From assembly GCA_025963965.1 (NCBI GenBank), contig JAOPZS010000084.1, forward strand, positions 1 through 64,000: a stretch of DNA of 64,000 nt. The letters run 5' to 3'. The stretch is from Solirubrobacterales bacterium. GTDB lineage: Bacteria > Actinomycetota > Thermoleophilia > Solirubrobacterales > Solirubrobacteraceae. Positions 19,660 to 28,125 of the stretch are shown here, one piece after another (the first letter of the stretch is position 1; the number at the start of each line of letters is the position of its first letter). The notes below the pieces were generated by a model, which had not been told where the DNA came from, searched no databases, and was given only the letters and a program-made list of their open reading frames with translations. The translations under genes were made by a program, and so were the position numbers.

Positions 19660-20618
19660 CGGTCTGGTCCCAGGTTTCCTTCCACGTCTTCGCCTCGCGA
19701 TGGTATGCGGAGGTCGAGCCGGGCGTGCGGCCCAAGAGCGCCGAGTCGCTCCGCTGGGCGCTGTCCCACCACCTGCTCCCGTTCTTCGCGGGCCACCATC
19801 TCGGCGAGATCACGGTCGCTGAGGTCGACCGCTACCGCACCGACAAGCTGATCGAGGAACGCCTGAGCGCGTCGTCGATCAACAAAACCCTGCGGCTGCT
19901 CGGACAGATCATGGACGCCGCCGTCGAGCGGGAGCTCGTCGATCGCAACCCGATGTGGATCAACCGCCGCCGCCGCTACGTCCGCGCCGCGTCCCCAAAC
20001 GGCACGCATCTCAGCCGCGCCGTACACATCCAAGCGCTGCTCGACGCCGCGGGCGAGCTTGACCAGGATGCCCCGCACGGTCACCGCTCCCGACGCGCGA
20101 TGCTCGCCACTCTTGTGTTCGCCGGCCTCCGGATCTCCGAGCTGCTCGAGCTGCGCTGGACCGACGTCGACACCAACGCGGGACGGCTGACCGTCCGGCG
20201 CGGCAAGACCCCGGCGGCAGCCCGAGAGATCGTCCTGTTGGCGGCTCTCACCGAGGAGCTCGGGATGCTGCGCGCCCGCCGGACCCGTCTTGCCGAGCAG
20301 CTCGTGTTCGAAGGCACCCGTGGTGGGCGCTGGACCGCCGAGAATCTGCGCCGCCGCGTGCTGCGCCCCGCCGTCGAGCGCGCCAACGAACGCCTCGGGG
20401 CCGCCGGCTCGGCCACACTACCGGAGCCGGTGACCCATCACTCGCTGCGCCGCACGTACGCCTCGCTCATGTTCGCGATCGGTTGCACTCCGCCGGAGGT
20501 GATGGACGCCCTCGGTCACGTCGACGCCCGCACGACGCTCCAGATCTACGCGCGAGCCATGCGGCGGGAGGAGGACGAAGTCGAGCTTCTGCGCTGCCTT
20601 ACGGGCGTGAATGAATGA
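19644..20618 (+). CDS. Tyrosine-type site-specific integrase
   Basis: Core-binding N-terminal domain, GLRISELLELRW (Arg), HHSLRRTYASLM (HxxR), LGHVDARTTLQIYARAM (H...Y). Confidence 0.95.
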   Translation: MAASSPVWSQVSFHVFASRWYAEVEPGVRPKSAESLRWALSHHLLPFFAGHHLGEITVAEVDRYRTDKLIEERLSASSINKTLRLLGQIMDAAVERELVDRNPMWINRRRRYVRAASPNGTHLSRAVHIQALLDAAGELDQDAPHGHRSRRAMLATLVFAGLRISELLELRWTDVDTNAGRLTVRRGKTPAAAREIVLLAALTEELGMLRARRTRLAEQLVFEGTRGGRWTAENLRRRVLRPAVERANERLGAAGSATLPEPVTHHSLRRTYASLMFAIGCTPPEVMDALGHVDARTTLQIYARAMRREEDEVELLRCLTGVNE

Positions 20619-20648
20619 CGTCAGTGGCAGCATGCATAAACGCCAGAC

Positions 20649-20900
20649 ATGATCGTCGGAGTCGACATAGATGGCGTGCTCGCGAATCAAATCGAGGGGG
20701 TGCTGCCTCAAATTAAGCGTCGACACGGCATCGATCTGGGCTACGAAGACATCACGCATTTTCGGTTGCCGATAGCCGGTACCGACATTGCTTTGGAGAT
20801 CCTCGAGGCAATGACTGTCCCGACTACTTGCTCAGCATGCCGGTACACGAGGGGGCGCACGAGCTCCTACGGTGGTTGGTCGGGCGTCATACGGTCAAGC
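20649..20900 (+). pseudogene. Truncated/frameshifted HAD-like 5'-nucleotidase fragment
   Basis: MIVGVDIDGVLANQIEGVLPQIKRRHGIDLGYEDITHF, then a different frame reads DYLLSMPVHEGAHELLRWLVGRHTVK. Confidence 0.5.
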
Positions 20901-20960
20901 GAGGGGCTGCATGCTTTGATATTGTTTTGTTCAACCATTCCCCTATCAATGGAGAAGAGG

Positions 20961-21308
20961 ATGACCACAGCACAGCTACAGAAGATCAAAAGCGCCCATG
21001 ACCTGCTCGGCTCGTTGCTTACGGAGGCTGGCGGCGACTCTCAGCCAGCTGACCAGCCGGCCTGGCGGCAGGAAGAAGAAAAGCGCTGGCGGCTGATGAA
21101 GGCCGTCGATCTCCGCGGGGGCGACGTGGGGGACCAGGAGTGGATCAAGGTCGGTGCGCAGCATGGCTACCAGTCGCAAGGACTCGGTGGCTTCTTTCGG
21201 GGCTCAGCGCCGTACATGGGGATGCAGGGCAAAAGGCGCGTGCTCACAGACCACGGTCGTACGTTTGTCGCCCGCTGGGAGCCGGAGTTCGGGCCGTACC
21301 AGGCCTAA
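20961..21308 (+). CDS. Hypothetical protein
   Basis: MTTAQLQKIKSAHDLLGSLLTEAGG...FGPYQA; 115 aa in the frame of ORF 20649-21308. Confidence 0.5.
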   Translation: MTTAQLQKIKSAHDLLGSLLTEAGGDSQPADQPAWRQEEEKRWRLMKAVDLRGGDVGDQEWIKVGAQHGYQSQGLGGFFRGSAPYMGMQGKRRVLTDHGRTFVARWEPEFGPYQA

Positions 21309-21404
21309 GGCGGGAGGTGCCGACCTCCTCGCGGGGTCGTCACCAACGCCTCAGCGACAGGACCCTGGCGCGTTTGCGTTCCGAAATGACACCATCCGCG
21401 GTCG

Positions 21405-21440
21405 GAGATAGCATACGAACATATGTTCGTATGCTATCTC
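21405..21440. promoter_or_regulatory. Perfect 36-bp palindrome with LexA/SOS-box-type core
   Basis: GAGATAGCATACGAACATATGTTCGTATGCTATCTC is its own reverse complement; centre CGAAC-ATAT-GTTCG matches the Gram-positive/actinobacterial SOS box GAAC-N4-GTTC. Confidence 0.8.
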
Positions 21441-21476
21441 GCAGGGGACGCCGCCGCGCCTAGTAGCTTCTCAGCT

Positions 21477-23135
21477 GTGGCGCCCCCCGGTCAATTGGAG
21501 CTTGACGGCTTCGGCAGGCCTGATGGAGCGGTTGCTGCTCGGCGGAGCACGCCGCTCTACGGCGTCCATGCCTACCACACGAAGGTGCCCGCTGAGGCGA
21601 TCGCTGGCTTCATCGTCGACCACACGAGCCCAGGGGACACGGTGCTCGATCCGTTCTGTGGCTCGGGCATGACCGGCGTGGCGGCGACAATGACCGGACG
21701 CAAGGCCGTGCTCAACGACTTGAGCCCCGCGGCCGTTCATATCGCCACGAACTACACGACGCCTTGCGAGCCAGGCGCTTTCGAGATGGCGGTGGCCCGG
21801 GTTCTGGAGAACGTCGGGGACGAGATTGAGGCCCTGTACGCGACACGTCATTCGGGTCGGCCGGCCACAATCGAGTATCTCGTCTGGAGCGATGTTCGTC
21901 GCTGCACCGAGTGCGGCGAAGATCTCCTACTTTGGGATCACCGGACGTCCGGCCTGCGGACCGTGTGCTGTTCGGGGTGCGGATATGAGGCGAGCAAGGC
22001 CACGATGTTGGTAGTGGGCGAGGAGGCGGTCGAGGCAAATCTGAGCGCGCCGGGAGGGCACCGCCGAGTCGTGCGGAGCGTGGTCCCCGATGATCTCAGA
22101 CCAGATCTCAATCTTGACTCGCTGCCCTGGTACCCGTCGACGAGGTTCGACTCCACGCGACCGATGTGGCGACGCGGGCATAGCGACTTAGGCATCTCAA
22201 CGGTCGCGGACTTTTACTCCGCGAGGAATCTGAAGGCGCTGAGCCTGTTGTGGAACGCCGCCAATGGTGAGCCCGATGAGCGGGTCAGACTGGCGCTTCG
22301 GTTTTCGCTTACGGCTATCGCGAATCGTGCGAGCCGGCGCTACCAGTGGAACGCAAAGCGGCCTACAAATGTGCTCGGCGGAACCCTGTATGTGTCCAGC
22401 CTCCGTTATGAGTGGAACGTGTTGTCTCTCTGGCGTCGGAAGACTCGCGCAATCGTGCGCCTCTTCCGCTCAGGAGCAGCTGTTGAGGGCGCCGTACAGA
22501 CAATCCGAGGGTCAGCGACTCGTTTGCCTCTTCCTGACGGCTCAATCGACTACTGCTTCACGGATCCCCCTTTTGGTTCCCACATCGTTTACAGCGACGC
22601 CTCGCTCCTGTGGGAGGCGTGGCTCGACGACCTGACCGACCGCGCGTCTGAGGCGATTGTCGTCCGAGGGGGCGACCACTCGAAGTCCGTGTCTGACTAC
22701 GGGGATCTGCTTCAGGCGTCGTTCGCCGAGATCCGACGGGTTCTCAGGCCCGAGGGGAAGGCGACGATCGTGTTCCAAGCAAGCGATCCAGACACATGGT
22801 CGGCGGTCTACAAAGCGGCATTGCGCGCTGGGTTGAGCTTTTCTGATGCGACAACGCTCAGTAAGGGGCAGCCGTCGTTTAAGCAGGTGAAGGGCCAACG
22901 TGAAGGCGAGATGGTGGCCGAGACCGACGTCGTGTTGACTTTTTCCCGCGAGCCTGCGAGGTCTCCAGCACCGACGATCAATCTCGCGGAAGCGGTTCGA
23001 GCGGCGGTGACCGCCCGATCGGATGCGGGCGAGATCAGCGCCGGCGCGATCTTCGGCGACGTCAATGCGCGGCTCCTCCGTGGCGCGGCTGAGCCCGTAG
23101 GTATTCGGGAAGTCCATGACGCGCTCGCCACATAG
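21477..23135 (+). CDS. DNA methyltransferase (N4/N6-type) with internal zinc ribbon, paralog 1
   Basis: TKVPAEAIAGFIVDHTSPGDTVLDPFCGSGMTGVAA and DYCFTDPPFGSHIVYSD; C-x2-C...C-x2-C in between. ORF opens at 21423, inside the palindrome; GTG at 21477 is a likelier start. Confidence 0.88.
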   Translation: MAPPGQLELDGFGRPDGAVAARRSTPLYGVHAYHTKVPAEAIAGFIVDHTSPGDTVLDPFCGSGMTGVAATMTGRKAVLNDLSPAAVHIATNYTTPCEPGAFEMAVARVLENVGDEIEALYATRHSGRPATIEYLVWSDVRRCTECGEDLLLWDHRTSGLRTVCCSGCGYEASKATMLVVGEEAVEANLSAPGGHRRVVRSVVPDDLRPDLNLDSLPWYPSTRFDSTRPMWRRGHSDLGISTVADFYSARNLKALSLLWNAANGEPDERVRLALRFSLTAIANRASRRYQWNAKRPTNVLGGTLYVSSLRYEWNVLSLWRRKTRAIVRLFRSGAAVEGAVQTIRGSATRLPLPDGSIDYCFTDPPFGSHIVYSDASLLWEAWLDDLTDRASEAIVVRGGDHSKSVSDYGDLLQASFAEIRRVLRPEGKATIVFQASDPDTWSAVYKAALRAGLSFSDATTLSKGQPSFKQVKGQREGEMVAETDVVLTFSREPARSPAPTINLAEAVRAAVTARSDAGEISAGAIFGDVNARLLRGAAEPVGIREVHDALAT

Positions 23136-23147
23136 CGAGATGACGAC

Positions 23148-24983
23148 ATGAAACCACCTAGCTTCGACCATCTCTACCCGCAGTTCGGACACCTGGCGGT
23201 CGAGCCGGTTGGAACTTCGCCGCTCGATGTCGAGCCGCTTGGGATTTCCACCCGTGGCCGCAAGAACACGCCGGCATATAACGCACACTCGTATCCGACC
23301 AAGGTTCCCGCCGAGGCGATCGAGCCCTACATCGAGCACCACACTCGGGAGGGCGATCTGATCCTCGATCCGTTCTGTGGCTCGGGCATGACGGGCCTTG
23401 CTGCGGTGAGGCTTGGCCGCCACGCGGTTCTCAACGATCTTTCCTACGGCGCCACTCATCTCGCTTGGAACCTGTGTGAGCCGTGCGACCCCGGAGAGCT
23501 CGAGGAAGCGGCCGGCGCGGTGCTGGCCGCCGTTGCGGACGAATACGCCGACCTTTACTCGACGCCTGGGCGAGGCCGAAAGCCGGCGACGATTCGCTGG
23601 ACATTGAACTCGACGGTCCTGGCCTGTTCGTCTTGCGGAGAGGGATCGATGTTGTGGGACGACGCGACCGATCGAGTCCGTGGGACTGTCGCAAGAAGCT
23701 GGCCGTGTTCGCACTGCGGAGAGCTCATCGACAAGCAAAGCGCCAAGCAGCTTGGATCGGAGCCGGCATGGATGCTTGTAGAAGACGAGAACGGCACGTT
23801 TGAGCGAGAACCTAGGCCGGTTGATCTCAAGCGGCTTGCCCGACTTGAGCGGGAGGGGATCGCCGATTGGTCCCCAAGCCTGCCGTTGGGCCCCGATCGC
23901 GAGATGTACATTCGGAGCGCCCTGCATCTTCGTGGCGTCCATGACGTCGCCGACTTCTGGACGACTCGCAATCGTCGTGCCCTCGCGATTCTCTGGCGCG
24001 AGATCCAGCACACAGATGACCTGCGCCTGCGGCAAGCGCTCTCCTTTGCCTTCACTAACACCGCCTGGCATGCAACGCGAATGCGGCGCTACAACGCTCG
24101 CGGGGGCCAACGTCCGCTGACTGGGACGCTTTACATCCCGCAGCTGTCGATCGAAGTCAATCCGGCGTTCGTCTTTGCAAACAAGATCAAGCAGCTATGC
24201 CGCTTTTATGCAGACCGCCCTGTTTCCTCGTCGGCGTCGCTTGCGGTTACACAAGGATCGGCGGCGGCCCTCTCTTTGCCAGACGCGAGCATGGATTACT
24301 GCTTCACCGATCCGCCATTCGGATCCAACATTTTTTACGCCGATTGTGCGACGGTCTGGGAGTCGTGGCTTGGCCGTACGACGCCGGTCGCCGACGAGGC
24401 CGTCGTAAACCGCTCACTACGGCCACAAGCCGGGGGGAAGACCGTCGATGCATACGCAGTTCTCATGCAGAGCGCCTTCGTGGAGGTTCAGCGGGTGCTG
24501 AAGCCAAACGCGTGGGCGACAGTGGTCTTTCAGTCGTCGGACGCCGAGGTGTGGGCGGCATTGCGCACAGCCGTAGACAACGCGGGATTTGATCTCGCCA
24601 ACGCCAACTATCTCGACAAGACTCAGCAATCCCATAAGGGCTACAAGGGGCGCGCTGGAACTGAGGACGTCGCGTCGTTCGACGTGGTTCTCAACCTCCA
24701 CAAGCCCGGCAAGCAGAGGCGCGTGCCGCGGCCGCCCGGGGGTCTCCAAGACGCCGCCGAGGTGCTGCGGGCGCATCTTGCTGCGCTGCCCCCGATTGGT
24801 TCAGACGCCGAGCTGGATCGCCAGCGAACGCTTCCCTTCCTTCATTCGCTTCTCGTCCGCGAGCACTTCAACGGGACGATTGGGCTCGAGGTTGGACGCT
24901 ACGCTCTCGTCCGCCGAATCTGTCAAGAGCGGTTCGGCGTCACTGACGCCGGCTTCTGGTATCAGCCGACGCCCGCAAGCTGA
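23148..24983 (+). CDS. DNA methyltransferase (N4/N6-type) with internal zinc ribbon, paralog 2
   Basis: TKVPAEAIEPYIEHHTREGDLILDPFCGSGMTGLAA, DYCFTDPPFGSNIFYAD, CSSCG...CSHCG zinc ribbon; same architecture as the preceding gene. Confidence 0.9.
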   Translation: MKPPSFDHLYPQFGHLAVEPVGTSPLDVEPLGISTRGRKNTPAYNAHSYPTKVPAEAIEPYIEHHTREGDLILDPFCGSGMTGLAAVRLGRHAVLNDLSYGATHLAWNLCEPCDPGELEEAAGAVLAAVADEYADLYSTPGRGRKPATIRWTLNSTVLACSSCGEGSMLWDDATDRVRGTVARSWPCSHCGELIDKQSAKQLGSEPAWMLVEDENGTFEREPRPVDLKRLARLEREGIADWSPSLPLGPDREMYIRSALHLRGVHDVADFWTTRNRRALAILWREIQHTDDLRLRQALSFAFTNTAWHATRMRRYNARGGQRPLTGTLYIPQLSIEVNPAFVFANKIKQLCRFYADRPVSSSASLAVTQGSAAALSLPDASMDYCFTDPPFGSNIFYADCATVWESWLGRTTPVADEAVVNRSLRPQAGGKTVDAYAVLMQSAFVEVQRVLKPNAWATVVFQSSDAEVWAALRTAVDNAGFDLANANYLDKTQQSHKGYKGRAGTEDVASFDVVLNLHKPGKQRRVPRPPGGLQDAAEVLRAHLAALPPIGSDAELDRQRTLPFLHSLLVREHFNGTIGLEVGRYALVRRICQERFGVTDAGFWYQPTPAS

Positions 24984-26917
24984 ACGAGCCGAGTGAGCAA
25001 CCCCGGCTTTGCCTGCTCGCCCGAGCCGAGGATAAGGACGTGTCCTGCCGTGTAATCTGCCTCCGGCACGAGGTTGAGATGGGCCGCAGCCTTGCGGTAG
25101 TTGTTGAGCGTGAATAGGTCGGCCCGGAGATCGGTAAGCGCCTCGAAGTTGGTCTCGGCCTCTGTTTCGACCAGGGCTCGAATCTGATGGTCCTCGGGCC
25201 GCTTCGGCTTTACGCACCACTTGAGGCACATCGCCGCGGTGCCGAGCGTGATCGGCCTGCGCAGGATGTCGCCCGCCCCAGTTGCAACTCGGTCAAACAA
25301 CGCTTCCGGTCCGCACAGTATCCTCTCGCATGCGGCAGATAGCCCAAGGAGAGGACCGGAGAGGTCGGCCCCCGGCGGCGCTGAGGCGCCAAAGTAGTAC
25401 GCGGTTGCGACTATCGTGCTCAACTCGTCGTCCAACCGGGGCCACGTTTCAGGTATCAACTGACTAAGGATGTGACGGTAGGGCTCTAGCGTATTTGCAG
25501 GCAGGTGTGACGCTCGGACTAGGAGGTCGCTCACGGCCTTCTCCTGGACTGCTGCGACCTGTCCCTCGTCGAGATCCTGCTCGCTGTCAGCTGGCTGGGC
25601 GAACGCGGTCTCGTCGGAGCGACGCAGCATTTCCATGACCATGTCAGCGATCCTGTCGAAGCCGAGCTCGTGGTCGGCGCTGGCCGGGCCGACACCAACC
25701 GAGAGCATTTGTCCGTCGCCGCCGTCCACGAAGGTCTCGACGACCGTACTTGCGACGTTGTAGTAGACAATCGCGCCACGTCGCGCCGCAGGGCTACCTG
25801 TGTTGTCAAAATATCCGAGGAGCTTGTACAGCTCCTCGGTCGGGTGGTGATCTCGCTGCCTGAGCTTTGCATCCACGTAAGCAAGCGATTCGCCCGAGCG
25901 TGCCGTAGAGATCACCACGGTGATGTCGGGTACGCCGTCGAATGGCGCTGGTGGTTCGCGACGCCGCCATACGGTTTGGCCGACGCCGCTGCTTAGGGCG
26001 CGTTGGAAGTGGACGGCCACGGTTGCAAGGCCCTGCTTCCAAAAAAAGGTCGGATTCGCCCCCCGGTCCCATAGGGGACGCGAGATCGCATGCCCCAATT
26101 TCGGGGCAAGAGCACGCTCCAGCCGGTCGAGCATCCAGATCTCGAAGAGCTTTGTATCGAAGCGCTCGTCGTAGAACGACCACTCAACGTCCGATGTCTC
26201 AGGAAGTCCTTGCGGATCAAAGTTCCGCACCCAATCCACGAGCGCGCCGTACGGCTCCGGCCGAGCCAGGTGCCCGCCAACGACGCGCGCTTCGACCGAA
26301 TCGAGGAGGGGTTCGAGGTGCCCCGCCCGCCATGCCGATTCAGCGCTAGCCCGCGCCTCCGCAAGGACGGGATGATTCAGCGTACGCGCGAGCGCGACCC
26401 GCCGCTCGCGCACCTCTCGACGCTCGGGCGAGTTCGGAGGTAGGACGAGATCCTCCGCAACATCGAGTTCACGGAGGATCCAGCCAGTCGCGTAGATGGC
26501 CAACACGTTCTCCGGGGTAACGTGCGATCGCTCCACGACAACTACGGGATACCGGCGCGGTGCCTCCCGCTTTCCCTGAGACCGGAGGTACCGCTGCACG
26601 TCGAGTCGTCCGCGCACCATGCCAACCGTTTCGTCCTCGACTCGGCGGTAGCGGAAGCTGAGGTCAGCACCGATCTCGCGGAGCAAGGTGTCGAGGCGTC
26701 GCGCTGCAGATAGAGCGATTCGGAGACGCAGCGAGCGTGCCACGAGGTCGTCGTCGCTCTCCCCGGTGGAAATATCTGCTCGGTGCTCGAGTTCCCAAGT
26801 CGGGGCATCCGCGAAGTACGTCCCGAGAAGGCGGATTGCGGCCTGCGTGGCGGCAGTACGAGCCTCCGGGCTAAGTTGCCCCGGAAGCACCGGTTCTTCA
26901 GCGGCGGTGAGGCTCAC
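24962..26917 (-). CDS. McrC-like / DUF2357-type PD-(D/E)XK nuclease subunit
   Basis: McrC-like layout with FDGVPDITVVISTARSGESLAYVDAKLR (PD...DAK nuclease motif); downstream of a McrB-like AAA+ gene. Confidence 0.7.
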   Translation of the reverse strand: MSLTAAEEPVLPGQLSPEARTAATQAAIRLLGTYFADAPTWELEHRADISTGESDDDLVARSLRLRIALSAARRLDTLLREIGADLSFRYRRVEDETVGMVRGRLDVQRYLRSQGKREAPRRYPVVVVERSHVTPENVLAIYATGWILRELDVAEDLVLPPNSPERREVRERRVALARTLNHPVLAEARASAESAWRAGHLEPLLDSVEARVVGGHLARPEPYGALVDWVRNFDPQGLPETSDVEWSFYDERFDTKLFEIWMLDRLERALAPKLGHAISRPLWDRGANPTFFWKQGLATVAVHFQRALSSGVGQTVWRRREPPAPFDGVPDITVVISTARSGESLAYVDAKLRQRDHHPTEELYKLLGYFDNTGSPAARRGAIVYYNVASTVVETFVDGGDGQMLSVGVGPASADHELGFDRIADMVMEMLRRSDETAFAQPADSEQDLDEGQVAAVQEKAVSDLLVRASHLPANTLEPYRHILSQLIPETWPRLDDELSTIVATAYYFGASAPPGADLSGPLLGLSAACERILCGPEALFDRVATGAGDILRRPITLGTAAMCLKWCVKPKRPEDHQIRALVETEAETNFEALTDLRADLFTLNNYRKAAAHLNLVPEADYTAGHVLILGSGEQAKPGLLTRLVQLAGVG

Positions 26918-28125
26918 CCGAACGAGGCCCGCTGGCTCCGCCGAACGCGCTGCAACGCGCTCTCACTGCGGGGCAAGTTGCCGGCCTCAGCAAGCCAAGC
27001 TTCAATCGCGTCCAGCTGCGTGCGAAGCAGACCACTGACCTGGGGAATCAGCGCGTCGCTCAACGCGAGGTCGAGAGCCTCAATCAAGTCCGCGGTGTCG
27101 CCTCGAGCAGACCTGACGATGATCTGCCGCATGACGTCGCCAGCCTGGGCGGTACCAATCGGCCAAGCGACGCTCTCGCCGTAGCGCAGAAATTCGATGA
27201 GGCTCTGCAGGTGGGCGGCAGCGCCTTTAATGTGCTCGTCATCTGCGAGTCGCTTGCTCTCGGACGGTTTCGCAGCGCCGTCGAGGTCCGGTCGATACGT
27301 CTCGACCCACCACGAAGCCGCTTGTACCGTTACCGCCACAATCTCGGCCGCCACTTGGTCCTGCTCCGGTACTCCGACATGGACGAACTGGAAGCGCCGT
27401 TGCAGTCCCTGGGATAGAGAGTAAACGTAGGCAGTGTCGACGGAGTTCAGTGTGCCGATAATGCGAAAGCGCTCCGGGATCCAGCACTCAAGAGTCTCGG
27501 GCGTATCCCCGAACCAGAGAGGGAGCCGACGGTGGGACGGGCCACCGCCCCGCCCGAGAACGGTGTAGAGCGGTCCGACTGCCTTATCGATCTCGGCCCG
27601 GTTGAACTCGTCGATGATCAGCCAGTGAGCCTGGTCGGGATTGGCTTTGTCGTCGTCTGCGTGAAGGTTGATCGCGTCGGCGCAGCGCAAGGCGGCTCGT
27701 GGTACGTGGCCGAGCCATGGCTTCAGTACCTCAGTGTCGTGCTCGCCTACGGCAGGCTGCAACCCGCCGATAACGTCAAACGTGCTCCAGTCCGCCGTGG
27801 CGGTCTCAGTGTCGTAGGAAGCGCGGAACGCGGCCGCGACAATCCCGGCGAGCGTCGTCTTGCCGGTCCCCGGTGGCCCTGCAAGAATGAGATGTCCACC
27901 GAGCAGCGACACCACCACCCGCTCAATTAGGGCCTGTGCGTCAGGAAGGAGAAGTCCGGCCTGATTGACGCCTGCTTCGACGTCGCGGACCAGGGCGTCG
28001 AGGTCCTCGACAATAAGCGGCTCATCCGCAATCACCCGAGCGGCGCGGTAGTCGTGCTCGCCGATGTGGTCCAGGTATTTGACTTGACCGGCGGCGCCGG
28101 CTGCTGACAGTGGATTGCTACTCAT
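26914..28125 (-). CDS. McrB-like AAA+ NTPase
   Basis: LILAGPPGTGKTTLAGIV Walker A, HWLIIDEFNRAEIDKAVG Walker B, RIIGTLNSVDTAYVYSLSQGLQRRFQFV sensor/Arg-finger region; ATG at 28125 overlaps the upstream stop by ATGA. Confidence 0.85.
   Translation of the reverse strand: MSSNPLSAAGAAGQVKYLDHIGEHDYRAARVIADEPLIVEDLDALVRDVEAGVNQAGLLLPDAQALIERVVVSLLGGHLILAGPPGTGKTTLAGIVAAAFRASYDTETATADWSTFDVIGGLQPAVGEHDTEVLKPWLGHVPRAALRCADAINLHADDDKANPDQAHWLIIDEFNRAEIDKAVGPLYTVLGRGGGPSHRRLPLWFGDTPETLECWIPERFRIIGTLNSVDTAYVYSLSQGLQRRFQFVHVGVPEQDQVAAEIVAVTVQAASWWVETYRPDLDGAAKPSESKRLADDEHIKGAAAHLQSLIEFLRYGESVAWPIGTAQAGDVMRQIIVRSARGDTADLIEALDLALSDALIPQVSGLLRTQLDAIEAWLAEAGNLPRSESALQRVRRSQRASFG

Noticed and set aside
22542-24110. 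522-aa minus-strand ORF antisense to the methyltransferases
   Set aside because: The sense frames carry clear catalytic motifs; the antisense ORF is low-complexity Arg-rich translation typical of high-GC DNA.
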